Shown one piece after another: positions 1-5,648 of a stretch of DNA of 6,097 nucleotides; positions within the stretch are counted from its first letter, which is position 1; each line of letters starts with the position of its first letter. The notes beneath the pieces are model-generated. The model was not told the origin of the DNA and made no database searches. It worked only from the letters and a program-made list of their open reading frames with translations. The position numbers and the translations under genes are program-made. The DNA lies in contig CAAGDZ010000122.1 in NCBI GenBank assembly GCA_900768735.1, positions 1 to 6,097 of the forward strand, read 5' to 3'. Source of the stretch: Oscillospiraceae bacterium (GTDB lineage Bacteria > Bacillota > Clostridia > Oscillospirales > Ruminococcaceae).

Positions 1-776
1 AAGGAGAGGTCGTCGATGAAGATTATAAATTTCAGCGGGCTTGCGCTGAGCGTCTTATACAGCGTCGGCAGGCAGGCTACGTCTTTTTTGTCAACCTGCA
101 CGATACGCAGATTGTCGTATTCGTTGAGCAGAGCCTTTACGGTTGAGGATTTTCCCGTGCCCCTGTCGCCGTAGAGCAGAACATTGTCTGCGGGGTGACC
201 CGCCACAAATGCGCGGGTGTTGTCCACAATCTGCTTTCTCTGAGCCTCGTACTTTTTGAGGTCGGACAGCCTTATCGCATCGGGCTTTTCAATAGGCGAA
301 AGACCGCCGTTTTCATAGACAAACGCCTTGTACTTTGCGTAAATACCGCTGCCGTTTGTGCAGATATGACGGATAAAATATTCCGCCGTGTAGTCAAAAC
401 CGCCCGTTACATATTCGGGGAGAGAGAAAATAAAGCTCTCGCTGAACTTCTGGAACAGATAGTCCTTTACCTTATGCGCCGAGAGCTTTGCAAGCTCCTT
501 TATCACCGATACATCGTATTCTACAGCGTAAAGCTGATTCTGGTTTTCCCGCTTTATGTACTGCTCGATAAGGCGTGACGGCGAGTAGGTGAGAAGCTCG
601 CACAGATAATCCGCTAGAGATTTGTTTTCCGTCAGCAGAAACCTTGTGATATTTGTATACGCCGTTATCGCTGTTTCAAAATCGTCCGAGCCGAGCTTTT
701 TAAACTGCTCGATTATATAGTCGCCGCCTATCTCAAAGGCGGTGACCGACCTGAGCTTGTGCGCCATATCCTTCAT
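1..776 (-). CDS. DUF815-family P-loop ATPase (partial, C-terminus beyond the left edge)
   Basis: Minus-strand reading frame open from an ATG at 776 to the window edge: 258 complete codons, no stop. The first ~180 residues are a mostly helical, charged N-terminal region. They are followed by a Walker A motif GDRGTGKSS at about residues 203-211 and a Walker B motif FIIFIDD at about 250-256. This order (helical N-terminus, then an AAA-like core) and the sequence LLYGDRGTGKSSTVKALL match my knowledge of the DUF815 family of predicted ATPases, which run to roughly 400+ residues, so sensor and arginine-finger regions should lie off the window. The start is supported by GGCAAGG about 9 bases upstream. 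A second Met at codon 4 is less likely because its AAGG would be only 2 bases away. The gene sits 39 bases after dus on the same strand with no visible terminator between them, so it is probably co-transcribed. The cellular role of the family is not established; a cytoplasmic ATP-driven function is inferred. Confidence 0.88.
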   Translation of the reverse strand, partial: MKDMAHKLRSVTAFEIGGDYIIEQFKKLGSDDFETAITAYTNITRFLLTENKSLADYLCELLTYSPSRLIEQYIKRENQNQLYAVEYDVSVIKELAKLSAHKVKDYLFQKFSESFIFSLPEYVTGGFDYTAEYFIRHICTNGSGIYAKYKAFVYENGGLSPIEKPDAIRLSDLKKYEAQRKQIVDNTRAFVAGHPADNVLLYGDRGTGKSSTVKALLNEYDNLRIVQVDKKDVACLPTLYKTLSASPLKFIIFIDDLS

Positions 777-815
777 TTTATTTTACCTTGCCTTTCCTTG
801 TCCTGCTATATATCT

Positions 816-1799
816 TTATTCGTTTATACCAAGCTCCTGTCGTATCTGTGCGACAAGAGCGTAAAAATCATCGAGTGTTGAAAGCGTACCGCACATACCG
901 CGATATTTTGCGGCATTCTGCCAGCCTTTAAGATACCATGCCGTATGCTTGCGTGCCTCCTTCATGCCGATATACTCGCCCTTATACTTTGCCAGAAGCT
1001 CAATGTGCCTTGTCATTATGTCAAGCTGTTCGCAAAGCGGCGGGGGAGGGGTAAGCTCACCTGTTTCATAATACTTTTTTATCTGTCCGAAAAGCCACGG
1101 CTTTCCGCACGCGCCCCTGCCTATCATAACAAGGTCACAGCCGGTATATTCGTACATTTTAACACAGGCGCTTACGCTGTCAACATCACCGTTTCCGATA
1201 ACCGGTATTCTTACCGCCTGCTTTACCGCGGCAATTATGTCAAGGTCGGCTGCGCCGGAATACATCTGATTTTTTGTCCTGCCGTGCACGGCTACCGCCG
1301 ACGCTCCGCTGTTCTCCGCGATTTTTGCAACCTCAACCGCGTTTACTGAGCTGTCGTCCCAGCCCTTACGGATTTTTACCGTGACGGGTATGTCGGTAGC
1401 ATTTACAACCGCGCCTACAATCTGACCGAGCAGGGCGGGATTTTTCATCAGCGCCGAGCCGGAGCCGTTTCCCGCTACCTTTGGTACGGGACAGCCGCAG
1501 TTTATATCTATAAAATCGGGCTTGTGCCTCGCGGCGATAACCGCCGCCTTAGCCATAAATTCGGGCTCGCTGCCGAAAAGCTGTACCGCAATCGGGCGCT
1601 CCTCGTCGCTGACAGCTAAAAGCTCCTGCGTTTTCCTGTCGGAATAGCAAAGCCCCTTTGCGCTAGCCATCTCGCCTGTCAGCATAGCCGCGCCGTAACG
1701 CTTGCACATCAGCCGCATAGCCTTATCCGCGACAGACGCCATAGGAGCGAGAGCGGCGGTCTGCTCGATTTTTACGTTTCTGATAGTAATATATTTCAA
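816..1799 (-). CDS. dus: tRNA-dihydrouridine synthase (Dus family, DusB-like)
   Basis: FMN-dependent enzyme that reduces specific uridines in tRNA to dihydrouridine using NAD(P)H. Visible from the TTG start (327 residues, usual for the family): the N-terminal TIM-barrel strand and LAPMASVAD near residues 17-25; the INCGCPVPKV motif with the catalytic Cys at about 103; VKIRKGWDD near 141-149; VHGRT near 171-175; the flavin-phosphate motifs GNGDV (202-206) and IGRGACGKPWLF (226-237); and a helical C-terminal tRNA-binding domain. An ATG ten codons upstream (1829) keeps the frame open, but it has no Shine-Dalgarno and would lie only about 15 bases from the predicted transcription start. The TTG at 1799 has AAAAGGA (1809-1815) 9 bases upstream, and the resulting N-terminus matches the usual family start. 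It is the first gene of a probable operon with the DUF815 ATPase. In Firmicutes this family is often labelled dusB; the exact tRNA position modified cannot be told here. Confidence 0.93.
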   Translation of the reverse strand: MKYITIRNVKIEQTAALAPMASVADKAMRLMCKRYGAAMLTGEMASAKGLCYSDRKTQELLAVSDEERPIAVQLFGSEPEFMAKAAVIAARHKPDFIDINCGCPVPKVAGNGSGSALMKNPALLGQIVGAVVNATDIPVTVKIRKGWDDSSVNAVEVAKIAENSGASAVAVHGRTKNQMYSGAADLDIIAAVKQAVRIPVIGNGDVDSVSACVKMYEYTGCDLVMIGRGACGKPWLFGQIKKYYETGELTPPPPLCEQLDIMTRHIELLAKYKGEYIGMKEARKHTAWYLKGWQNAAKYRGMCGTLSTLDDFYALVAQIRQELGINE

Positions 1800-1808
1800 G
1801 TTTACAAA

Positions 1809-1815
1809 TCCTTTT
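1809..1815 (-). promoter_or_regulatory. Ribosome binding site deciding the dus TTG start
   Basis: On the minus strand AAAAGGA lies 9 bases before the TTG at 1799. The upstream in-frame ATG at 1829 has only a weak purine context before it. This site is the main reason for choosing the shorter protein. Confidence 0.65.
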
Positions 1816-1850
1816 CCGAAAAGTGACATTTACATCGCGCTAATAGGTAA

Positions 1851-1879
1851 AGTATATCACTTTTCCCCGCTTTATTCAA
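1851..1879 (-). promoter_or_regulatory. Sigma-A-type promoter for dus and the DUF815 ATPase gene
   Basis: Read on the minus strand: -35 TTGAAT (1874-1879), a 17-base spacer and -10 TATACT (1851-1856). Transcription would start near 1844. That leaves a leader of about 45 bases before the TTG start of dus, but only about 15 bases, with no ribosome binding site, before the alternative ATG. Confidence 0.7.
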
Positions 1880-1949
1880 TAGTTTTCCTGCTCTAATTTT
1901 TATGAGCCGACAAATTTTCAGCTTTTTATACAATATATCCGCGCGGTAC

Positions 1950-1978
1950 TTGCAAAACACTCGGAAATAATGTATAAT
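1950..1978 (+). promoter_or_regulatory. Sigma-A-type promoter P1 toward the YesL-like gene
   Basis: TTGCAA (1950-1955), a 17-base spacer and a perfect TATAAT (1973-1978). The start point would be near 1985, giving a leader of about 170 bases before the TTG start at 2157. The same TTGCAA / 17 / TATAAT arrangement appears before the PHP gene. Confidence 0.6.
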
Positions 1979-2015
1979 TATTCAGTACCGTGCAGCGCGG
2001 CTGTGTGTTTTTTGT

Positions 2016-2034
2016 TATTAACATAGTGTTAATA
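2016..2034. promoter_or_regulatory. Perfect dyad, candidate repressor or activator operator
   Basis: TATTAACA-TAG-TGTTAATA: eight-base arms that are exact reverse complements around a 3-base centre. It ends 9 bases before the second TATAAT box and lies downstream of the P1 start, so a bound protein could block either promoter. The binding protein is unknown. Confidence 0.5.
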
Positions 2035-2049
2035 TTGCTTTTGTATAAT
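2018..2049 (+). promoter_or_regulatory. Possible second promoter P2 toward the YesL-like gene
   Basis: A perfect TATAAT at 2044-2049 is preceded by TTAACA (2018-2023), but the spacer is 20 bases, longer than the 16-18 usually seen for sigma-A. At normal spacing there is no recognisable -35. The left arm of the dyad contains this -35-like hexamer. If real, the promoter would be weak or activator-dependent. Confidence 0.35.
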
Positions 2050-2142
2050 TATCAGGCACGCTCGCCGAAGGCTTTGCGGCAACGGATAAAGCTGCTTTGA
2101 AAATATATGGAAATTGATTTGTTCGGCGCGTCCGTAAAAATT

Positions 2143-2148
2143 AAGGAG
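2143..2148 (+). promoter_or_regulatory. Ribosome binding site for the YesL-like TTG start
   Basis: AAGGAG lies 8 bases before the TTG at 2157. No ATG is available in frame at a sensible position, so this site fixes the uncommon start codon. Confidence 0.8.
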
Positions 2149-2156
2149 TTGTTATT

Positions 2157-2972
2157 TTGGCATTCAAATTGTTTGATTATCAGAGCGCGGGTAAAGGAAT
2201 ATCCAAGACCGCCCCGCAGAAAAAACCGTTTTTCAGATTTTTTGAAATATTCGGCAGAAAATTCTGGAAACTCATCGAGCTTAACATGATTTTCATTCTG
2301 TTCTGTATTCCTATCGTGACTTTCGGCCCTGCTATGGCGGCGCTTACTCATGTAATGAGAAAATTCGTGCTGGAGCAGCCCTGCTTTGTATTTGACGAAT
2401 TTTTCACTGCGTTCAAGAAGAACTTCAAGCAGTCCTTTGCGGTAGGTCTGATTGATGTCGTGTGCATTGTTTCACTGTTTATCCTGCTGTACAATTTTCT
2501 GTATCTGGATAAGCTCCCCGACGGCTATCTTGTCTATATGTGCCTGTTTATCGGCGTCGGCACGATTTTCTACATGATGCACTTCTATATTTATCTTGAA
2601 ATTGTAGCTCTGAAGCTGAATTTAAAAGCTATTCTCAAGAATGCGATGTTCCTTGTGTTCCTCGGCGTAAAGAGAAATTTCATTGCGCTTGTGATAAATA
2701 TAGCAATGCTCACGCTTATTTTCATATTCCTGCCGTATTCATCGCTTGCAGTAGTATTCTTCCCGATAGCGTGGCTGTGCTTTGCAAACGTGTTTATCTG
2801 CTATCCCGTAATTCAGAAATTCATAGTAAATCCGTATTATGAGGAGCGCGGAGAGCGCAACCCCGAGCTTCCGCCCGAGGCTGAGGAGGGTGAAAACCTC
2901 TTCGTTGACCGCGGCGGCACAGAGCAGGAGATAAAATCCGTCACAAAGACCCATGGTAAGGTAATTAAATAG
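2157..2972 (+). CDS. YesL-like membrane protein (DUF624 family)
   Basis: A 271-residue integral membrane protein starting with TTG behind a strong AAGGAG. It opens with the family's LFDYQS-like N-terminus. A basic, aromatic amphipathic stretch follows (about 22-38), then a first membrane segment carrying PIVTFGPAMAAL (52-63), the characteristic DUF624 motif. FKKNFKQ at 86-92 is the second family signature. Further hydrophobic segments fall near 96-116, 124-147, 174-192 and 197-219, giving about five. The last ~45 residues form an acidic, proline- and glutamate-rich soluble tail that then turns lysine-rich. In other Firmicutes YesL proteins often sit beside sugar ABC transporters or glycan-degradation genes. 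Here the gene stands alone between its own promoters and a terminator, so no substrate can be inferred. Molecular function is unknown. Family assignment is confident; topology is estimated by eye. Confidence 0.88.
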   Translation: MAFKLFDYQSAGKGISKTAPQKKPFFRFFEIFGRKFWKLIELNMIFILFCIPIVTFGPAMAALTHVMRKFVLEQPCFVFDEFFTAFKKNFKQSFAVGLIDVVCIVSLFILLYNFLYLDKLPDGYLVYMCLFIGVGTIFYMMHFYIYLEIVALKLNLKAILKNAMFLVFLGVKRNFIALVINIAMLTLIFIFLPYSSLAVVFFPIAWLCFANVFICYPVIQKFIVNPYYEERGERNPELPPEAEEGENLFVDRGGTEQEIKSVTKTHGKVIK

Positions 2973-2977
2973 TAATT

Positions 2978-3037
2978 ACAGCGCTTTGCACGCATTGATT
3001 GAAAACTCATGCGTGTACGGGCGCTGTTCGCTTTTTT
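2978..3037 (+). terminator. Intrinsic terminator after the YesL-like gene
   Basis: Begins 5 bases after the stop codon. The outer stem ACAGCGC (2978-2984) pairs with GCGCTGT (3021-3027). The inner stem CACGCAT (2989-2995) pairs with ATGCGTG (3009-3015), separated from the outer stem by a small internal loop and closed by a 13-base loop. Six T residues follow at 3032-3037. It isolates the YesL-like gene from the PHP operon. Confidence 0.82.
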
Positions 3038-3066
3038 GCGGCTTTTCAAAAAACAGGGAAAACCTA

Positions 3067-3095
3067 TTGCAATAGAAAGCTGAAAGTGATATAAT
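3067..3095 (+). promoter_or_regulatory. Sigma-A-type promoter of the PHP-malic enzyme-TSCPD-Nudix operon
   Basis: TTGCAA (3067-3072), a 17-base spacer and a perfect TATAAT (3090-3095), with a start point expected near 3102. The 11 bases AAAGTGATATA ending inside the -10 box are also found at the same place in the dus promoter. The next gene start is 225 bases downstream. Confidence 0.75.
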
Positions 3096-3143
3096 AATAA
3101 TAGTTATTGCTCCGAAATAACATAAGGTCTACGCTAAAAACCT

Positions 3144-3278
3144 ATGCTGTTTTTATGTGGTACACATTTATTCGGCAGATTATACAGAATTTTGCAGGAA
3201 TACTGTATGTGTTTCAAGAAAATCATGTGCAATATGACGGATGAAGATGTGCCGCAGATAAATGACGATGGTCTTTAG
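3144..3278 (+). CDS. Possible leader peptide or small protein (44 residues, or 23 from an inner start)
   Basis: An open frame in the PHP-operon leader, from ATG at 3144 to TAG at 3276-3278. The upstream ATG has no well-placed ribosome binding site. An inner ATG at 3207 has AGGA (3196-3199) 7 bases before it and would give a 23-residue peptide beginning MCFKKIMCNM and ending in an acidic stretch TDEDVPQINDDGL. I recognise no family. The hydrophobic-basic first half and acidic end could equally be a chance frame in a leader, or the remnant of a decayed gene. It ends 48 bases before the PHP start. If translated it could act as an upstream regulatory peptide. Low confidence. Confidence 0.25.
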   Translation: MLFLCGTHLFGRLYRILQEYCMCFKKIMCNMTDEDVPQINDDGL

Positions 3279-3326
3279 AGGTTACCATAATAATCTTCGG
3301 AAAAGTGCAGAAAGAAGGGCAACGAT

Positions 3327-4166
3327 ATGAAAGCTGATTTACACTGTCATACGACCTTGTCGGATGGCTCGCTTGGCATTGAAGAAACAATTGCACAGGC
3401 AAAACGGTACGGCATCGACTGCTTTGCGATTACCGACCACGACACTCTCGCATCCTCATCCAGATCCGTAATACTCGGCGAGCGCTACGGCGTAAAAATG
3501 ATACCCGCGGTTGAGTTTTCCACCTACGACAGCGCACGAAAGTCAAAAGCGCACATTATCTGCTATAACCCTGCAAAGCCCGACAGACTGGAGGGACTTT
3601 GCCTGCGCACCTGCGAGCTGAGAAAAAAGCGCGGCAAGCAGATGGCGATGAAGGTACTTGAAAAGTATCCGATTACTCTTGAAAGCATCCTGCGCTATGC
3701 CACCGGCAGCAAGGTTATTTTCAAATGTCACATAATGCACGCACTTATGGATTACGGTTATACTACCGACCTTTACGGTCAGGTGTATGAGGAGCTGTTC
3801 AATCCTCAGACGGGACTGTGCTCCGAAGAAGTGAGCACGGATATGCAGGACTATCCCGAAGTACATTTTGTTTTGGAGCTTATACATTCCGCAGGCGGTA
3901 TTGCGGTGCTTGCGCACCCTGCGGTATTCAATAACTATGAGCTGCTTTGCGAGCTTGCACAGAGCAAGAAAATCGACGGTGTCGAGATATGGCATCAAAG
4001 TGCTGATGAACAGCAAAGAGAGCAGCTTTTAAAGATTGCAAAGGAGTATAATCTGATTACCACCGGCGGCTCGGATTTTCACGGATTCTATAACCATTAT
4101 CCGATTGCCATCGGCTCAAATTATACGCCGGACGAATCTCTGCAAAGAATTTTAAAGCAAAAGTAA
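3327..4166 (+). CDS. PHP-domain metal-dependent phosphoesterase (TrpH/YciV/RNase AM-like)
   Basis: A 279-residue cytoplasmic hydrolase with the complete PHP metal-site pattern: DLHCHTTLSDG (His6, His8, Asp13), AITDHDT (Asp37, His38), AVEFS (Glu63), AHIICY (His76), the His135 region KVIFKCHIMHAL, LAHP (His197) and GGSDFHG (Asp250, His252). Length and motif order match the TrpH/YciV group. Characterised members dephosphorylate nucleoside 3',5'-bisphosphates or trim RNA from the 5' end (E. coli RNase AM). Which activity applies here is inference, since the same trinuclear metal site serves both. Start: ATG with AGAAGGG (3313-3319) 7 bases upstream. It is the first gene of a four-gene run and ends 18 bases before the malic enzyme. 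No key residue appears lost, although the usual GRPH around the central His reads FKCH, a noticeable deviation. Confidence 0.9.
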   Translation: MKADLHCHTTLSDGSLGIEETIAQAKRYGIDCFAITDHDTLASSSRSVILGERYGVKMIPAVEFSTYDSARKSKAHIICYNPAKPDRLEGLCLRTCELRKKRGKQMAMKVLEKYPITLESILRYATGSKVIFKCHIMHALMDYGYTTDLYGQVYEELFNPQTGLCSEEVSTDMQDYPEVHFVLELIHSAGGIAVLAHPAVFNNYELLCELAQSKKIDGVEIWHQSADEQQREQLLKIAKEYNLITTGGSDFHGFYNHYPIAIGSNYTPDESLQRILKQK

Positions 4167-4184
4167 AAGGAAGTAAGTTTATCT

Positions 4185-5339
4185 ATGGACATCAAAGAGA
4201 AAGCGCTTGAAAAGCATTATGAATGGCAGGGCAAGATTGAGGTAATTTCAAGAGCGCCCGTAAACACCAGAGAGGATTTATCGCTTGCATACACCCCCGG
4301 CGTAGCACAGGCGTGCCTTGAAATAGAAAAGGATCCGTCGCTGTCTTACAAGCTGACCCGCCGCAAAAACCTCGTAGCGGTTATCACCGACGGTACTGCC
4401 GTACTCGGACTTGGCGATATAGGCGGACTTGCGGGTATGCCGGTAATGGAGGGGAAGTGCTGTCTGTTTAAAGAGTTTGCCGATGTGGACGCTTTTCCGC
4501 TTTGTATAAAGTCAAAGGATGTTGACGAGATAGTACGCACAATCGAGCTTATCTCCGACAGCTTCGGCGGCATAAATATCGAGGATATATCCGCGCCCAG
4601 ATGCTTTGAGATAGAGCGCAGGCTTAAAGAAAAGCTGGATATTCCCGTTTTCCATGACGACCAGCACGGTACGGCCGTAGTAGTCGGCGCGGCGCTGATA
4701 AACGCCGTACGCTGTGCGGGAAAGCAGCTTAAAGATGTCACCGTTGTAATCAACGGCGCAGGTGCCGCAGGCATAGCAATCGGCAAATTTTTGCTCGGCA
4801 TGGGTATAGGAAATCTCATTATGGTTGATATTAACGGTATAATCGACAAGGATACCGCTTATGAAAATCCCGCTCACGCGGAAATGGCAAAGGTAACAAA
4901 CAACAATAACATAAAGGGCACGCTTGCCGACGCTATGAAGGGCGCTGATGTGTTTATCGGAGTATCAAGGCCGAAGCTTGTAACCGAGGATATGGTAAAA
5001 TCCATGGCGGAAAAGCCTATAGTCTTTGCTATGGCAAATCCCGAGCCGGAGATTATGCCCGACAAGGCAAAGGCGGCGGGAGCGTATATCGTCGGCACAG
5101 GCCGCAGTGACTTCCCGAATCAGATAAACAACGTGCTTGTATTCCCCGGTATATTCAAGGGTGCGCTGAGCGTAGGAGCAAAGGCTATTACCGAGGAAAT
5201 GAAACGGGCGGCGGCTTATGCTATCGCGGATATAGTTACCCCCGACAAGCTCTCTCCCGATTACATTATACCGAGTCCGCTCGATAAATCCGTAGCGGCG
5301 GCGGTAGCCGACGCGGTTGCAAAAGCGGCAGATAAATAA
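4185..5339 (+). CDS. NAD(P)-dependent malic enzyme, oxaloacetate-decarboxylating, short bacterial form
   Basis: Converts (S)-malate to pyruvate and CO2 with reduction of NAD(P)+, linking the C4-acid and pyruvate pools. The 384-residue length is that of the short form, without the C-terminal phosphotransacetylase-like domain of MaeB. Visible: N-terminal catalytic domain with YTPGVA (Tyr36, general acid); VITDGTAVLGLGDIGG (67-81); EGKCCLFKEFADVD (Lys91, expected catalytic base); INIEDISAPRCFEIE with metal ligands Glu133 and Asp134; and FHDDQHGTA with Asp159. The dinucleotide domain carries INGAGAAG (189-196), followed by MVDINGII with an acidic Asp215 at the end of the second strand, which would favour NAD but does not settle the cofactor. 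ANPEPE (284-289) is the conserved substrate-side loop. AGGAAG (4168-4173) lies 11 bases before the ATG. It is the second gene of the operon, with 28 bases to the TSCPD gene. Bacillus homologues carry several different names, so no symbol is given. Confidence 0.95.
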   Translation: MDIKEKALEKHYEWQGKIEVISRAPVNTREDLSLAYTPGVAQACLEIEKDPSLSYKLTRRKNLVAVITDGTAVLGLGDIGGLAGMPVMEGKCCLFKEFADVDAFPLCIKSKDVDEIVRTIELISDSFGGINIEDISAPRCFEIERRLKEKLDIPVFHDDQHGTAVVVGAALINAVRCAGKQLKDVTVVINGAGAAGIAIGKFLLGMGIGNLIMVDINGIIDKDTAYENPAHAEMAKVTNNNNIKGTLADAMKGADVFIGVSRPKLVTEDMVKSMAEKPIVFAMANPEPEIMPDKAKAAGAYIVGTGRSDFPNQINNVLVFPGIFKGALSVGAKAITEEMKRAAAYAIADIVTPDKLSPDYIIPSPLDKSVAAAVADAVAKAADK

Positions 5340-5367
5340 ACTGTACAAAGAAAGGAACAACGCAGAA

Positions 5368-5616
5368 ATGACATTTGAATACACACCCAAGGGAGTATGC
5401 TCCCGAAAGATGATAATAGATATAGAGGACGGCAAGGTAAAGGACTTGCAGGTAATAGGCGGCTGCAACGGCAACCTTAAAGGCATAGCCATGCTGGTAC
5501 GCGGTATGTCGGTAGACGAAGTAATTACACGCCTTGACGGAATTACCTGCGGTGCAAAGTCCACCTCCTGCCCCGCACAGCTTGCCGAGGCACTCAAAGA
5601 ATACAAAAACAGCTGA
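5368..5616 (+). CDS. Small TSCPD-domain protein
   Basis: An 82-residue protein with four cysteines: Cys11 in PKGVCS, Cys33 in IGGCNGN, Cys61 in ITCGAKSTS and Cys68 in TSCPAQL. This spacing and the motifs GGCxGN and CGxKxTSCP identify the TSCPD domain, known as a short stand-alone protein and as a C-terminal extension of some vitamin-B12-dependent ribonucleotide reductases. A metal- or redox-related role is inferred from the cysteines, and the function is not established. The motif ends in Ala (TSCPA) rather than the eponymous Asp. The frame is open upstream to an ATG at 5317 inside the malic enzyme end. The ATG at 5368 is preferred because it has AAAGGA (5351-5356) 11 bases upstream and gives the family's usual length and N-terminus (FEYTPKGVCS). 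It is the third gene of the operon. Confidence 0.88.
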   Translation: MTFEYTPKGVCSRKMIIDIEDGKVKDLQVIGGCNGNLKGIAMLVRGMSVDEVITRLDGITCGAKSTSCPAQLAEALKEYKNS

Positions 5617-5631
5617 AAAGCGGAAACTGAC

Positions 5632-5640
5632 AGAGGGGAG
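5632..5640 (+). promoter_or_regulatory. Ribosome binding site for the Nudix GTG start
   Basis: AGAGGGGAG ends 8 bases before the GTG at 5649. No in-frame ATG lies nearby, so it decides the start. Confidence 0.75.
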
Positions 5641-5648
5641 TGATACAG

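Larger units (their letters stand above)
1800..2156. other. Divergent intergenic control region between dus and the YesL-like gene
   Basis: This 357-base stretch has no convincing gene. It holds the leftward dus promoter (1851-1879), a rightward promoter (1950-1978), a second TATAAT box (2044-2049), a long inverted repeat bracketing the first rightward promoter, and a perfect 8+8 dyad at 2016-2034. The last ~100 bases before the YesL start are leader with no clear structure beyond the ribosome binding site. Confidence 0.6.
2973..3326. other. Intergenic region: terminator, PHP-operon promoter and long leader
   Basis: This 354-base gap holds the YesL-like terminator (2978-3037), a strong promoter (3067-3095) and about 225 bases of untranslated leader. 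The leader contains two small hairpins (3103-3121 and 3121-3146) and a short open frame (3144-3278). No match to a known riboswitch or T-box was recognised by eye. Confidence 0.6.

Noticed and set aside
195..578. Plus-strand open frame of 127 codons at the left end
   Set aside because: It is the complement of the DUF815 ATPase gene, whose Walker motifs show which strand is real.
945..1349. Plus-strand open frame of 134 codons opposite dus
   Set aside because: The minus strand encodes a complete Dus protein here, and the plus-strand translation resembles no family.
2016..2034. Idea that the dyad is a Rex (NADH-sensing repressor) site
   Set aside because: As I recall it, the clostridial Rex site has TTGTTAA first and TTAACAA second around a 4-base centre; here the half-sites are in the opposite order with a 3-base centre.
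2107..2289. ATG-started 60-codon frame beginning 50 bases before the YesL-like gene
   Set aside because: Out of frame with the YesL-like protein and without a ribosome binding site, whereas the TTG at 2157 has a strong one.
3543..4016. Minus-strand open frame of 157 codons inside the PHP gene
   Set aside because: Antisense to a PHP gene with all metal ligands intact; no motif and no promoter or ribosome binding site of note.
5317..5367. Upstream ATG extending the TSCPD protein by 17 residues into the malic enzyme end
   Set aside because: No ribosome binding site, and the extension is unlike the family N-terminus; the ATG at 5368 fits better.
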